64,000 nucleotides of DNA from DASXRA01 sp036502575 (GCA_036502575.1 DASXYL010000001.1:1-64000), one strand, 5' to 3'. Positions 41,323-50,143 are shown, counted from the first letter of the stretch. The notes: generated by a model not told the origin, from the sequence alone. Numbers and translations are program-made.

Positions 41323-43551
41323 GTGCACATCGGCGCCGATCGCGCGAGCGCGGACGGGGACGCCGGCAGTCCGACCATGGATGCCGGCGCTTCCAGCGCG
41401 CCCGTGGACGTGCCCGGCGACGTCCAAGCACTGACCCAGGGCAGCGTGGATCCCGGCGCTCAGACCGCCCCGGCCGTGTCGTCCGTGGCGGCTATCAACG
41501 GCGTCCTGCGGGTCAAGCCGTTCCGCCGACTGTGGTACGCGACGGCGTTGTCGAGCCTGGGTGACTGGCTCGGACTGCTGGCCACCACGGCGCTGGCCAC
41601 GTCGCTGGCGAGTGGCTACCAGGCCCAGAACTACGCGCTGGGCGGCGTGCTGATCGTCCGGCTGTTGCCGGCGATCGTGCTCGGGCCGCTGGCCGGCGCC
41701 TTCGCCGATCGCTTCGACCGCCGACGCACCATGGTGGTGGGCGATGCGGTGCGGTTCGTGCTGTTCATGACGATCCCGCTCGCGCATCTGATCGTCGACC
41801 GGCATCAGACCCTCGTCTGGCTCTACGTCGCGAGCTTCCTCATCGAATGCATCAGCCTGTTCTGGATGCCGGCCAAGGACGCGTCCGTGCCGAACCTGGT
41901 GCGACGCGACCAGGTCGAGGCGGCCAACCAGCTCAGCCTCATCACGACGTACGGCCTCACGCCGGTGCTCGGTGCTGCACTGTTCTCGGTGCTGTCGCTG
42001 ATCACCAACGTCCTGGCCCGGCACCTGTCGTTCTTCCGGACGCAGCCGACGAACCTCGCGCTGTACATGAACGCGGCGACCTTCCTGTTCGGTGCGCTGA
42101 TCGTGTTCTTCATCCGCGAGATCAGCGGACACGGCGTCGGACGCCCGGCCGGTGAGAAGCCGCCGGGTTTGCTCAGGTTGATGCGCGAGGGCGCAACCTT
42201 CGTCGGCTCGTCGCGGCTGGTCGGCGGGCTGATCCTCGGACTGGTCGGCGCGTTCGCGGCCGGCGGCACGGTGATCGGCGCCGGCAAGACATTCGTGACC
42301 AGCCTCGGCGGCGGCAACGCCGCCTACGGCGTGCTGTTCGGGGCGGTGTTCGTCGGCCTCGGCTCGGGCATGGCCCTGGGACCGCGCATCGCGCGCGAAC
42401 TGTCCCGGCGACGGCTGTTCGGGTTGTCGATCGTGTTCGGCGGTATCTGCCTGTCGATCACCGCCGTCATGCCGCAGGTCGTCCTGGCAGTGATCTTCGT
42501 GCTCGGCGTGGGGTTCGGCGCCGGCATGGCCTACCTGTCGGGCACGACCCTCATGGGCACCGATGTCGACGACGAGATGCGCGGACGGATCTTCGCGCTG
42601 CTGCAGTCACTCATCCGGGTCGTGCTCATCCTCGCCCTCGCCGCCGTGCCGTTCGTCGTCGCGCAGGTCGGCCGCAACACGTTCGCGGTCTTCGGTGGCC
42701 ACATCACCATCGACGGCACCCGCTTCGTGCTGATGGCCGGCGGGCTGCTCGCCATCGGCGCCGGGGTCCTCGCCTACCGCAAGCTGGACGACCGGCACCA
42801 CGCGCCGATCATGGCCGACATCAAGGCCTCGTTGCTGGGGGACTCGGCAGCGCGACGCCGCATGTCGAGTGGTGGCGTGCTCATCGCGTTCGAGGGCGGC
42901 GAAGGCTCGGGCAAGTCGACCCAGGCGCGGATCCTGGCCGAGTCGCTGGCCAAGGAGAACCACACCGTGCACATCACCCACGAGCCGGGGGCGACGGTGG
43001 CCGGCCGCAAGATCCGCGACCTGGTGTTGCACCACGACGAGCAGATCACGCCCCGGGCCGAGTTGCTGCTGTTCGCCGCCGACCGCGCCCACCACGTCGA
43101 CACCGTCATCAAGCCGGCCCTGGACGCGGGCGAGATCGTGATCACCGACCGGTACGTCGACTCGTCCCTCGCCTACCAGGGTGTCGGACGTGACCTGAAG
43201 ACTGAGGACGTGCGACGCATATCGCGGTGGGCCACCGGCGGGCTCACCCCTGACCTGGTGGTGCTGCTCGACGTCCCGGCGGCGGTGGGGTTGAACCGGG
43301 CCCGCGGGCGGGGTGAGGCCGACAAGCTCGAACGCGAGTCGATGGACTTCCACGAGCGGGTGCGCCAGGCGTTTCGCAGCCTGGCCGAAGCGGCACCCCG
43401 GCGCTACCTGGTGCTCGACGCCACGCTGCCATCGGCCGAGTTGGCCGCCGCCGTGCACGACGGCGTCGAGCGGTTGCTCAACGGGCGACGCAACGGCCGG
43501 CGCAACGGGCGGCGACTGCCGCGAGTCCACGCTCGGAGCGCGGCGTCATGA
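41323..43551 (+). CDS. tmk: MFS-like membrane protein fused to thymidylate kinase
   Basis: 742 residues. After a hydrophilic N-terminus of about 65 residues come twelve predicted membrane segments of an MFS-type protein (FRRLWYATALSSLGDWLGLLAT, GPLAGAFADRFDRRRTMVVGD). From about residue 520 follows a complete dTMP kinase: P-loop AFEGGEGSGKSTQARILAESL, THEPGATVAGRKIRDLVL, ITDRYVDSSLAYQGVGR. The kinase supplies dTDP for DNA synthesis. The same fusion is known in Streptomyces. The tail carries NGRR three times. GTG 41323 has its AAGGAG touching the codon, so a start a few codons later is possible. Stop overlaps holB. Confidence 0.92.
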   Translation: MHIGADRASADGDAGSPTMDAGASSAPVDVPGDVQALTQGSVDPGAQTAPAVSSVAAINGVLRVKPFRRLWYATALSSLGDWLGLLATTALATSLASGYQAQNYALGGVLIVRLLPAIVLGPLAGAFADRFDRRRTMVVGDAVRFVLFMTIPLAHLIVDRHQTLVWLYVASFLIECISLFWMPAKDASVPNLVRRDQVEAANQLSLITTYGLTPVLGAALFSVLSLITNVLARHLSFFRTQPTNLALYMNAATFLFGALIVFFIREISGHGVGRPAGEKPPGLLRLMREGATFVGSSRLVGGLILGLVGAFAAGGTVIGAGKTFVTSLGGGNAAYGVLFGAVFVGLGSGMALGPRIARELSRRRLFGLSIVFGGICLSITAVMPQVVLAVIFVLGVGFGAGMAYLSGTTLMGTDVDDEMRGRIFALLQSLIRVVLILALAAVPFVVAQVGRNTFAVFGGHITIDGTRFVLMAGGLLAIGAGVLAYRKLDDRHHAPIMADIKASLLGDSAARRRMSSGGVLIAFEGGEGSGKSTQARILAESLAKENHTVHITHEPGATVAGRKIRDLVLHHDEQITPRAELLLFAADRAHHVDTVIKPALDAGEIVITDRYVDSSLAYQGVGRDLKTEDVRRISRWATGGLTPDLVVLLDVPAAVGLNRARGRGEADKLERESMDFHERVRQAFRSLAEAAPRRYLVLDATLPSAELAAAVHDGVERLLNGRRNGRRNGRRLPRVHARSAAS

Positions 43552-44747
43552 GTGTCTGGGACGACGTGGTGGGGCAGGAGCCGTCCGTCGCGGTGCTGCG
43601 CGACGCCGCCCGGGCGGCCCGCGAGCTGCACGCTGACCCCAGCGGGCGCGGTGTCAAACCCGGGGCGCTGACCCACGCGTGGCTGTTCACCGGTCCGCCC
43701 GGGTCGGGGCGCTCGGTCGCCGCGCGGGCGTTCGCGGCCGCGTTGCAGTGCGTGCAGGACGGCGAGCCGGGCTGCGGCGAATGCTCCGGCTGCCACACGA
43801 CGTTGACCCGCAGCCACCCCGACGTGCATGCCGTCGTCCCCGAGGGGTTGTCGATCTCGGTGGCCGAGATGCGGTCCGTGGTCGCGACGGCCGCTCGCTT
43901 GCCGGCGCTCGGGCGATGGCAGGTCGTCCTGATCGAGGACGCCGACCGGCTCACCGAGCAGGCGTCCAACGCACTGCTCAAGGCCGTCGAGGAACCGCCG
44001 TCGCGCACGGTGTTCCTGCTGTGCGCGCCGTCCACGCATCCGGACGACGTATCGGTGACGATCCGCTCGCGGTGCCGGCTGGTGTCACTGCGCATCCCGC
44101 CGGCCGATGCCGTGGCCGGCATCCTGGCGCGCAGCGGCGTCGACGCCGACACCGCGCGCTGGGCCGCCGCCGCCGGGCAGGGGCACGTCGGGCGATCCCG
44201 GCGGCTGGTCCGCGATCTCGAAGCCCGGGAGCGGCGGGCCGCCGTGCTGGCCATCCCGGCGTCCCTGACGTCGCTGCAGGCCTGCGTCGATGCCGCCGAC
44301 CACCTGGTGCGCGCCGCTGAGGACGAGGCCGCGGCCCGCACGATCGAGCTGAACGCCGGCGAGACCGAGGCGTTGCAGACCGCACTGGGCGCCGGCGGCA
44401 CCGGTAAGGGCGCCGCGGCGACGGGACGCGGCGTCACGGGTGCCGTCCGCGAACTCGAACGCCGGCAGAAGTCGCGAGCCACCCGCACCCAGCGCGATGC
44501 CCTCGACCGGGCGCTGGTCGACCTGGCGGCGTTCTACCGGGACGTGCTGCTCGTGCAGGCCGGGTCGGCGGTGGCGCCGGCGCATCCGGACTTCGTCGAC
44601 GACGTCCGGTCCGTCGCCGGGCGACTGGCCCAGACCGGCACCCTGCAGCGGCTCGACGCCGTGCTCGCCTGCCGCGAGGCCCTGGAACTGAACGTCAAGC
44701 CGCGGATCGCCGTCGAGGCCATGTCCGCCGCTTTGCGCCTGCCGTAA
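43548..44747 (+). CDS. holB: DNA polymerase III delta-prime subunit
   Basis: 399 residues, clamp-loader subunit. Seen: WDDVVGQEPSVAVLRDAA at the start, the P-loop GPPGSGRSVAARAFA (Arg for the usual Lys, as often in delta-prime, which does not hydrolyse ATP), a zinc-binding GCGECSGCHTTL, VVLIEDADRLTEQASNALLKAVEEPP and the SRC motif in IRSRCRLVSL. ATG overlaps the tmk stop. The gene pair tmk-holB is universal in actinobacteria. Confidence 0.95.
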   Translation: MSVWDDVVGQEPSVAVLRDAARAARELHADPSGRGVKPGALTHAWLFTGPPGSGRSVAARAFAAALQCVQDGEPGCGECSGCHTTLTRSHPDVHAVVPEGLSISVAEMRSVVATAARLPALGRWQVVLIEDADRLTEQASNALLKAVEEPPSRTVFLLCAPSTHPDDVSVTIRSRCRLVSLRIPPADAVAGILARSGVDADTARWAAAAGQGHVGRSRRLVRDLEARERRAAVLAIPASLTSLQACVDAADHLVRAAEDEAAARTIELNAGETEALQTALGAGGTGKGAAATGRGVTGAVRELERRQKSRATRTQRDALDRALVDLAAFYRDVLLVQAGSAVAPAHPDFVDDVRSVAGRLAQTGTLQRLDAVLACREALELNVKPRIAVEAMSAALRLP

Positions 44748-44749
44748 CT

Positions 44750-44797
44750 CGGTTTTGGTCACCCAGCCGGCAATACGACGGCCGGTGACCAAAACCG
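44750..44797. repeat. GGTTTTGGTCA-family palindrome, copy 3
   Basis: CGGTTTTGGTCACC (44750-44763) pairs with GGTGACCAAAACCG (44784-44797); an inner GCCG (44766-44769) and CGGC (44779-44782) extend the stem after a small mismatch. Placed between the holB stop and the convergent LAL regulator stop. Confidence 0.88.
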
Positions 44798-44819
44798 GCA
44801 CAGGCCGGCCTCGGCGGGA

Positions 44820-47708
44820 TTAAAGGCCGACGCGTTGGGCTATTGCGGCGGCCTCGATCCGGTTGGGCACGCCGAGCTTGCGCAGCAGGTTCGTCACGTG
44901 GACGCTCGCCGTCTTCTCGCTGATGAACAGCGACTCGCCGATCTGGCGATTGGTGCGCCCCTGCGCGAGCAGCGTCAACACGTCCACCTCGCGCGGCGTC
45001 AGGTTCAGCGCGGCCACCGGATCCCGCGGCGTCGCGACCGGCCCGGCGAGGTCCAGCCGGGCCCGTTGGGCGAGCTGCCGCACCTGGGTGGCCAGGGGTT
45101 CCGCCCCCAGCGACGAGGCGACGCGCAGCACCTCGCGGGCGACGGCGCCCGCCTCGTCGCGCGAGCGCGAACGGAGCAGGGCGTCGGACTGCCGGTAGCG
45201 GGCGAGCGCCGCCCGGTAGGGCTGGCCCACCTCGTCCCATACCGCAGCCACGGCCGCCCACTCGTCAGCGGTGTCCGTGCCGTGGGCGCGCGAGCGTTCC
45301 GCCGGCACCGTCGCGAGCCAGGCCCGCACCTCCGGCAGCGGCGTCCCAACCCCGGTGCCCCAGGACACCGCCTCGGCCGCCAGTGCGTCGGCGGCCTCGG
45401 CGTCGCGCTGCTCAGCCTCGATCCATACGCCGAGGCCGTAGATCTGCGCCCGGTAGTACTGATCGTCACTGGATCGGGCGAGCGCCAGCGCGTCGGCGAT
45501 CAGCGACCGCGCGTCGTCCCACTGAAGCTTGATCCCGGCGAGTTCGGCCGCGCGCAGCAACGCCTGCCCGCGAAACTGGACGTCGTTGGTGTCGAGCGTG
45601 TCGGCCAGAGTCCGCTCGACCAGCCGGCTCGCCTCGGCGAGTCGGCCCCGCCCCAGCAGCAGCGGTAGCCAGCGCAGCTCCTGGTACGAGTCGCCGGACA
45701 GGATGCGCGGATCAGCCCGGACCGCCTCGGCGTCGTCCCAGCGTCCCGCGCAGATCATGGCCAGGATCCAGTTGCCCAGGATGGATTGGCCGTAGCCACG
45801 CTGGTAGCCGGTGCGGACGCTGTACGCGATGCCCTCCGCGCCGATGTGGGCCGCGTCGTCGTAGCGGGCGCCGAAGTACAGGACGTGGGTCAGGTTCGTG
45901 TACACGCGGGACGTGTCCTCGTCCGTGCCGAACTGCACCGAGAGCTCGAGCGCCCGGTGCATCACGTCCACACCCTCCTCGACCCGCCCCATGCCGGCGA
46001 GGGTGGCGCCAAGACTGCACAACGCGTGCGCGTGCACGTCGTTCGCGCCGACGGCGCTGGCCATGGCAATCGCGCGGTTGAGCGTCTGCTCGGACTCCTG
46101 ATATCGGTTACGCAGCATGAGGCTCTGCCCGAGGCCGGACAGCGCGTACGCGTGCTCCCGCGACGCCGGCCGTCCCACCAGGACCGCAACTGCCTGCTCA
46201 TAGGCCGCCGCGGCGGCCGGCCCGTGCAGGCTCCAATTGAACCGGCCGATCCGTTCCAGGACGAGGGCACGTTGCTCGGGTATCGCGTCGTCGCCCAGCT
46301 CACGCAACGCAGCTTCAGCGAGCGTGACCGCGCGTGACCGCGCCGACGATGCGTTGATTGCGTTCGCGGCGAGCATCAGCAGATCGGCCTGGGCGATGCC
46401 CTGGTCGGGCAGCCGGTCGTAGAGGCGCAGCGCGCGCTCGTACTGGGCCGCTGCATCGGCGAACGCGTGCACCCGCTCCGCTTCCCGGCCGGCCTGCAGG
46501 GACGCCGCGAACGCCTTGACCGAGAGACCGGCAGCGTCCCAGTGGTGGGCCAGCAGTGCCCAGCGAGCGTGCTCGTCGAACCGATCGGACGTCTCGAGCG
46601 CCGCCGCCGTGGCGACGTGCAGCCGTTCCCGTTCGCCGGGCAGCAGGTCGTCGTAGAGCGCCTCGCGCACGAGGGCATGCCGGAACCGGCAGGCATCGCC
46701 GTCGATCACGAGCAACTGGTCGAACACCGCTTCGCGCAGCGCCGCCGTCACGGACGCCACCGACTGGCCGGTCACCTGCGCGAGCAGCACGTCGTCGATC
46801 TCGTAGCCGAGCACCGCGGCGTCGTGGAGCACGGCTTGGGTGGGCTCGGAGAGGCGGCTGACCCGGTCCAGGATGACGTCGGCCAGCGTCGCCGGCAGGC
46901 CGCGGCCTCTGGTCTGGACGTCGCCGGCGGCCATCAGCTCCTCGATGTAGAACGGGTTGCCGTCGCTGCGGGTGAGCAGCTCGTCAACGATGTCGTCGGA
47001 GAGCGAATCGTCGGAGATCTCCCCGAGCAGGCGGACGAGATCGTCACGCTCCAGCCCGGCCAGGGCGACGCGTTCGACCTGCGGGTCGCGTTCGAGGTCG
47101 GCGATCAGCGGACGCAGCGGGTGCCGTCGATGCAGCTCGTCGGCCCGGTAGGTGAGCAGCAGGACCACCGACGCATCGCGCAGGTTGCGGCCCAAGAAGG
47201 CGGCCAGGTCACGGGTGGAGGCGTCGGCCCAGTGCAGGTCCTCGAACACGAGCATGACCGGCTGGCGCTCGCCGAGCCGGGTCAGCAACCCGAGCAGGTG
47301 CTCGAACAGCGGGCCGGAGCTGCGCGCCGCCGCTCCACCGCCGGTGCCGAGCAGGGCGCCGATGTCGACGAGCCCCGGTCCGAGCAGCTCGTTGAGGGCG
47401 GCCTCGCCGAGCTGCGTGCGCAGGTCGCGCAGCGCCTCGACCAGCGGGGCGTAGGCCACCGAGACCTCGCCGAGCTGGACGCAGCCGCCGAGCGCGGCGA
47501 CGAATCCGTCGGCCCGGGCCTGCGACGTTGCCTCGGTGATCAACCGGGTCTTGCCGATACCGGCGTCGCCGGACACCAGGACGATGCGCGCCGCACCATG
47601 GGCGGCAGAGTCGGCGGCTGAACGCAGGGCCGCCAGCTGGCCGGTGCGTCCGACGAGCTGGCGACTGGTTACCCGGCGCGCCACCCAGAGAGTATGTACC
47701 CCGGTCAT
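44820..47708 (-). CDS. LAL-type LuxR-family regulator
   Basis: 962 residues. N-terminal AAA ATPase: LVGRTGQLAALRSA, Walker A LVSGDAGIGKTRLITEA, Walker B MLVFEDLHWADAST. A long middle part of TPR-like helical repeats (AYALSGLGQSLMLRNRYQESEQTLNRA) follows, and the C-terminal LuxR helix-turn-helix is LTPREVDVLTLLAQGRTNRQIGESLFISEKTASVHVTNLLRKLGV. ATP binding and an inducer normally activate such proteins. Two direct repeats CCTTAGAT lie 46-75 bases upstream and recur before the small-protein gene at 48066, so it probably controls both. Confidence 0.93.
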   Translation of the reverse strand: MTGVHTLWVARRVTSRQLVGRTGQLAALRSAADSAAHGAARIVLVSGDAGIGKTRLITEATSQARADGFVAALGGCVQLGEVSVAYAPLVEALRDLRTQLGEAALNELLGPGLVDIGALLGTGGGAAARSSGPLFEHLLGLLTRLGERQPVMLVFEDLHWADASTRDLAAFLGRNLRDASVVLLLTYRADELHRRHPLRPLIADLERDPQVERVALAGLERDDLVRLLGEISDDSLSDDIVDELLTRSDGNPFYIEELMAAGDVQTRGRGLPATLADVILDRVSRLSEPTQAVLHDAAVLGYEIDDVLLAQVTGQSVASVTAALREAVFDQLLVIDGDACRFRHALVREALYDDLLPGERERLHVATAAALETSDRFDEHARWALLAHHWDAAGLSVKAFAASLQAGREAERVHAFADAAAQYERALRLYDRLPDQGIAQADLLMLAANAINASSARSRAVTLAEAALRELGDDAIPEQRALVLERIGRFNWSLHGPAAAAAYEQAVAVLVGRPASREHAYALSGLGQSLMLRNRYQESEQTLNRAIAMASAVGANDVHAHALCSLGATLAGMGRVEEGVDVMHRALELSVQFGTDEDTSRVYTNLTHVLYFGARYDDAAHIGAEGIAYSVRTGYQRGYGQSILGNWILAMICAGRWDDAEAVRADPRILSGDSYQELRWLPLLLGRGRLAEASRLVERTLADTLDTNDVQFRGQALLRAAELAGIKLQWDDARSLIADALALARSSDDQYYRAQIYGLGVWIEAEQRDAEAADALAAEAVSWGTGVGTPLPEVRAWLATVPAERSRAHGTDTADEWAAVAAVWDEVGQPYRAALARYRQSDALLRSRSRDEAGAVAREVLRVASSLGAEPLATQVRQLAQRARLDLAGPVATPRDPVAALNLTPREVDVLTLLAQGRTNRQIGESLFISEKTASVHVTNLLRKLGVPNRIEAAAIAQRVGL

Positions 47709-47753
47709 GGCTTCAGCCTGCGATTAAGGGCGGCCGCAAACATCCGGTGCGGC

Positions 47754-47783
47754 CCTTAGATACGGGCCGGAACCGCCTTAGAT
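47754..47783. promoter_or_regulatory. CCTTAGAT direct repeats before the LAL regulator gene
   Basis: CCTTAGAT at 47754-47761 and again at 47776-47783, period 22 bp. The same word with the same period lies before the 50-residue protein gene (48136-48165). Likely activator sites. An inverted repeat CTCGTGC/GCACGAG at 47808-47829 follows. Confidence 0.6.
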
Positions 47784-47831
47784 TCCGCGGAGGGCGAGCC
47801 TTCTGAACTCGTGCTCAGGCCGGCACGAGAA

Positions 47832-47870
47832 AGCCGCCAGCCAGTCGGTCGATCCGACTAGCTGGCGGCT
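47832..47870 (-). terminator. Hairpin terminator after the small-protein gene
   Basis: AGCCGCCAGC (47832-47841) pairs with GCTGGCGGCT (47861-47870), with an inner AGTCGG/CCGACT after one mismatch and a 5-base loop. On the minus strand it is followed by TTTCTCG. It stands 43 bases after the stop at 47914. Confidence 0.8.
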
Positions 47871-47913
47871 CGGGTTGAGGTCCGCATCCCGCCCGGTGGC
47901 GGGGCTACCGAAT

Positions 47914-48066
47914 TCACAGAGACGCCGCGGCGAGATCCTTCAGGAACGCGGTGACGCGGTGGGTGCGCCGGTGGCTGCCCTTGCGGCTACGCCGGTGCGA
48001 GCTGGCGTCTGCGAGCAGCTGGTGCTGGTGCTCGGTGGCGACTGCGGTGTTCATCGTGGTGTTCAT
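47914..48066 (-). CDS. 50-residue basic small protein, probable LAL target
   Basis: A short gene with strong signals: GAGGAGG is six bases before the ATG at 48066 and a terminator hairpin follows its stop. The protein begins MNTTMNTAVATEHQHQLL, has a His/Arg-rich centre (SHRRSRKGSHRRTHR) and ends FLKDLAAASL. No signal peptide or membrane segment. It could bind nucleic acid or be a peptide precursor; no modifying enzyme is next to it. Its upstream region carries the same paired CCTTAGAT repeats as the LAL gene. Function unknown. Confidence 0.75.
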   Translation of the reverse strand: MNTTMNTAVATEHQHQLLADASSHRRSRKGSHRRTHRVTAFLKDLAAASL

Positions 48067-48135
48067 TTTTCCTCCTCGGTTGGCCTGATAAAGCAAGCTT
48101 CCGAGTAAGGCCGGGGGTGCCGCATCGGGAAGGAG

Positions 48136-48165
48136 CCTTAGATCCCGGGCCAATACCCCTCAGAT
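48136..48165. promoter_or_regulatory. CCTTAGAT/CCTCAGAT direct repeats before the small-protein gene
   Basis: CCTTAGAT (48136-48143) and CCTCAGAT (48158-48165), period 22 bp, 70-99 bases upstream of the start at 48066. Both copies of the arrangement also share a GGGCC between the repeats. Confidence 0.6.
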
Positions 48166-48183
48166 TCGACCTAGGCCCGCGAT

Positions 48184-48206
48184 CTAGGGGGTCTAGGACC
48201 CCCTAG
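48184..48206. promoter_or_regulatory. 23-bp palindrome in the divergent small protein/ricT region
   Basis: CTAGGGGGTC (48184-48193), TAG, GACCCCCTAG (48197-48206): perfect 10-bp arms around a 3-base centre. It lies 104 bases before ricT and about 20 bases from the repeats of the small gene. Operator or structured 5' element; I cannot tell which. Confidence 0.6.
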
Positions 48207-48309
48207 GGTCTCCATATCGCATGATCAAGTGGGTGAAATGGTCGCTATGGGAGCCACTTCGCCCTCCTGATCGCCGGACGGTGGGTTCGGTCAGCGTTAC
48301 CCTCTGCTG

Positions 48310-49179
48310 ATGGGCATGATCTGCGCCGTCGTCTTTCAACGGCAGGGACGCCTGTACTACGCCGATCCGGGCTCGCTCACCCCGAGCGTCGGCGACCACG
48401 TCCTGTATCCCACCGAGGACGGCGCCGAGGTCGCCGAGGTCGTATGGGCACCGCAGTGGGTCAGCGAGGACGTGGGCGGCCTGCCCGAGCTCGCCGGCCT
48501 CGCCGGTTCCGTTGACCTCGACCGGGCCGAGATCAGCCGCAAGAAGCGGGCCGCGGCTCGGGTGGCATCCCGCAAGCTCATCCGCGAGCACGACCTGCCG
48601 ATGAAGGTCAGCGGCGTCGACTACGTCCACGACGTGAACCGCACCACCATCTACTTCACCGCCCCGCACCGCGTCGACTTCCGGGCCCTGGTGCGCGACC
48701 TGTCGGCGACGCTGCACGGACGCGTCGAGCTGCGCCAGCTCTCCGCGCGCGACGAGGCGCGGCTGACCGGCGGCATCGGTTCGTGTGGACGTGAGCTGTG
48801 CTGCTCGACGTTCCTGGTCGACTTCGAGCCGGTGTCGGTGCGGATGGCCAAGGACCAAGATCTGCCGCTAAACCCCCTGCGGATCTCCGGCGCGTGCGGG
48901 CGGCTGATGTGTTGCCTGAAGTACGAGCACCCGCTCTACGACGAGTTCGCGGCCAAGGCCCCCGCCGTCGGCGAGGAAGTCGAGACGCCCGACGGCGAAG
49001 GCACGGTTGTGGGCCACAACGTGCCCAGCGAGTCGGTGGTGGTGCGGCTGGCCGCCGACGGGCGGCGTTCGGCCTGCGCCCTGGCGTCGGTGTGCTCGTC
49101 GCGCAAGGCCTACGAGGGGAGCTTGCGACCCGAGCCGGCCTCCGAGACTCGGTCGTCAGATTCGGGCGGCGTCCACTGA
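48310..49179 (+). CDS. ricT: RicT/YaaT (PSP1-domain) protein
   Basis: 289 residues. The PSP1 C-terminal domain carries the paired Cys motifs GSCGRELCCSTF and GACGRLMCCLKYEH that hold iron-sulfur clusters in the RicAFT complex of Bacillus, where it assists RNA maturation with RNase Y. In actinobacteria ricT lies near holB as here. The last 70 bases overlap the convergent phosphodiesterase gene. Its Ser/Glu-rich C-terminal tail is poorly conserved. Confidence 0.93.
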   Translation: MGMICAVVFQRQGRLYYADPGSLTPSVGDHVLYPTEDGAEVAEVVWAPQWVSEDVGGLPELAGLAGSVDLDRAEISRKKRAAARVASRKLIREHDLPMKVSGVDYVHDVNRTTIYFTAPHRVDFRALVRDLSATLHGRVELRQLSARDEARLTGGIGSCGRELCCSTFLVDFEPVSVRMAKDQDLPLNPLRISGACGRLMCCLKYEHPLYDEFAAKAPAVGEEVETPDGEGTVVGHNVPSESVVVRLAADGRRSACALASVCSSRKAYEGSLRPEPASETRSSDSGGVH

Positions 49180-49901
49180 TCGCGTGAGATCAGCACGTCG
49201 CGCAGCAGGTCCGGACGGTCGGAGATGATGCCGTCCACGCCGGCGTCGAGCAGCCGATGCATCCGCGCCGGCTCGTTGACCGTCCAGACGACGACCCGGA
49301 CTCCGAGCGCGTGGGCCCGGGCCAGCAGCCGGCCGCAGAGCGGGCTGGCCAGTCGCTCCGGCACGTGCGCGAAGCGTCCCGGCTCGTGCCACCACGGTGG
49401 GATCACGCCGGTCGGTGCGCTCGCGAGCAGCGTGGCCAGGGCCCGCCAGCCCAGCGCGGTCGTCAGCTCCGGTCCCACCCGATCGCGCAGCCGGGCCAGC
49501 CAGCCGTCCCAGGCGCCGGCCGCGCAGACCCGATGGGCGGCGTCCGCCTCGAGAAGCGTCTTCGCGAGCGGGGCGATGGCGACCTCGTCCTTCACATCGA
49601 TGGTGAAATAGGCGTCCGGGAAGGCGCGCAGCACCTCGGCCACGGTGGGGATGCCCGGCAGGTCGGCGCGCAGGCTCGTCCGCACCAGGCCCGGGCGGCC
49701 GAGCACCCGGTCGAGCGTCGCATCGTGGAACGCCAGACAGACGCCGTCGGCGCTCATCCGGACGTCCGTCTCGAGGTAGCGCACGCCCAGCGCGTAGGAC
49801 CGGGCGAACGCGTCGAGCGTGTTCTCGGCGGCCAGGCCGGCGCCGCCGCGATGTGCGATGGCCAGTGGCGTATGCCCTGCGCCGTACTGCGGTCGGGTCA
49901 T
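49110..49901 (-). CDS. Glycerophosphodiester phosphodiesterase
   Basis: 263 residues, GDPD family TIM barrel, cytoplasmic (no signal). Seen: IAHRGGAGLAAENTLDAFARS with the catalytic His-Arg and Glu, YLETDVRMSADGVCLAFHDATLDR with the metal Glu/Asp and second His, FTIDVKDEVAIA, VVVWTVNEP and GVDGIISDRPD. It hydrolyses glycerophosphodiesters to glycerol 3-phosphate and an alcohol. Convergent overlap with ricT. Confidence 0.93.
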   Translation of the reverse strand: MTRPQYGAGHTPLAIAHRGGAGLAAENTLDAFARSYALGVRYLETDVRMSADGVCLAFHDATLDRVLGRPGLVRTSLRADLPGIPTVAEVLRAFPDAYFTIDVKDEVAIAPLAKTLLEADAAHRVCAAGAWDGWLARLRDRVGPELTTALGWRALATLLASAPTGVIPPWWHEPGRFAHVPERLASPLCGRLLARAHALGVRVVVWTVNEPARMHRLLDAGVDGIISDRPDLLRDVLISRDQWTPPESDDRVSEAGSGRKLPS

Positions 49902-50066
49902 ACCGTGAACTGTCCGACACCGCGCTTGCCCGGTGCCTGCGTCAGGGTCGTTCGGCCGAGACGTTCACCCGGGTTTCGCCACCTGGTAGCGCGGCTGACC
50001 AATGCCGTTCGCGGCCGGCCCCGCCGGCTCGCTAGACTAACGCGTCGCGCCGATTCGACGGCGCTC

Positions 50067-50143
50067 GCCGCCTTAGCTCAGTCGGACAGAGCGACGCACT
50101 CGTAATGCGTAGGTCCGGGGTTCGATTCCCCGAGGCGGCTCCA
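50067..50143 (+). tRNA. tRNA-Thr (anticodon CGT)
   Basis: The acceptor arms GCCGCCT and AGGCGGC pair over 7 bp, followed by T and an encoded CCA. Anticodon stem ACGCA/TGCGT with loop CTCGTAA gives anticodon CGU, reading ACG. The T arm has GGTTCGATTCC. The D arm is TAGCTCAGTCGGACAGAGC. The 3' part is a typical integrase target and an integrase remnant follows 100 bases later. Confidence 0.97.

Noticed and set aside
43548..44747. Loss of function in holB because Walker A has Arg for Lys
   Set aside because: Delta-prime subunits commonly lack a working P-loop; this is normal for the family.
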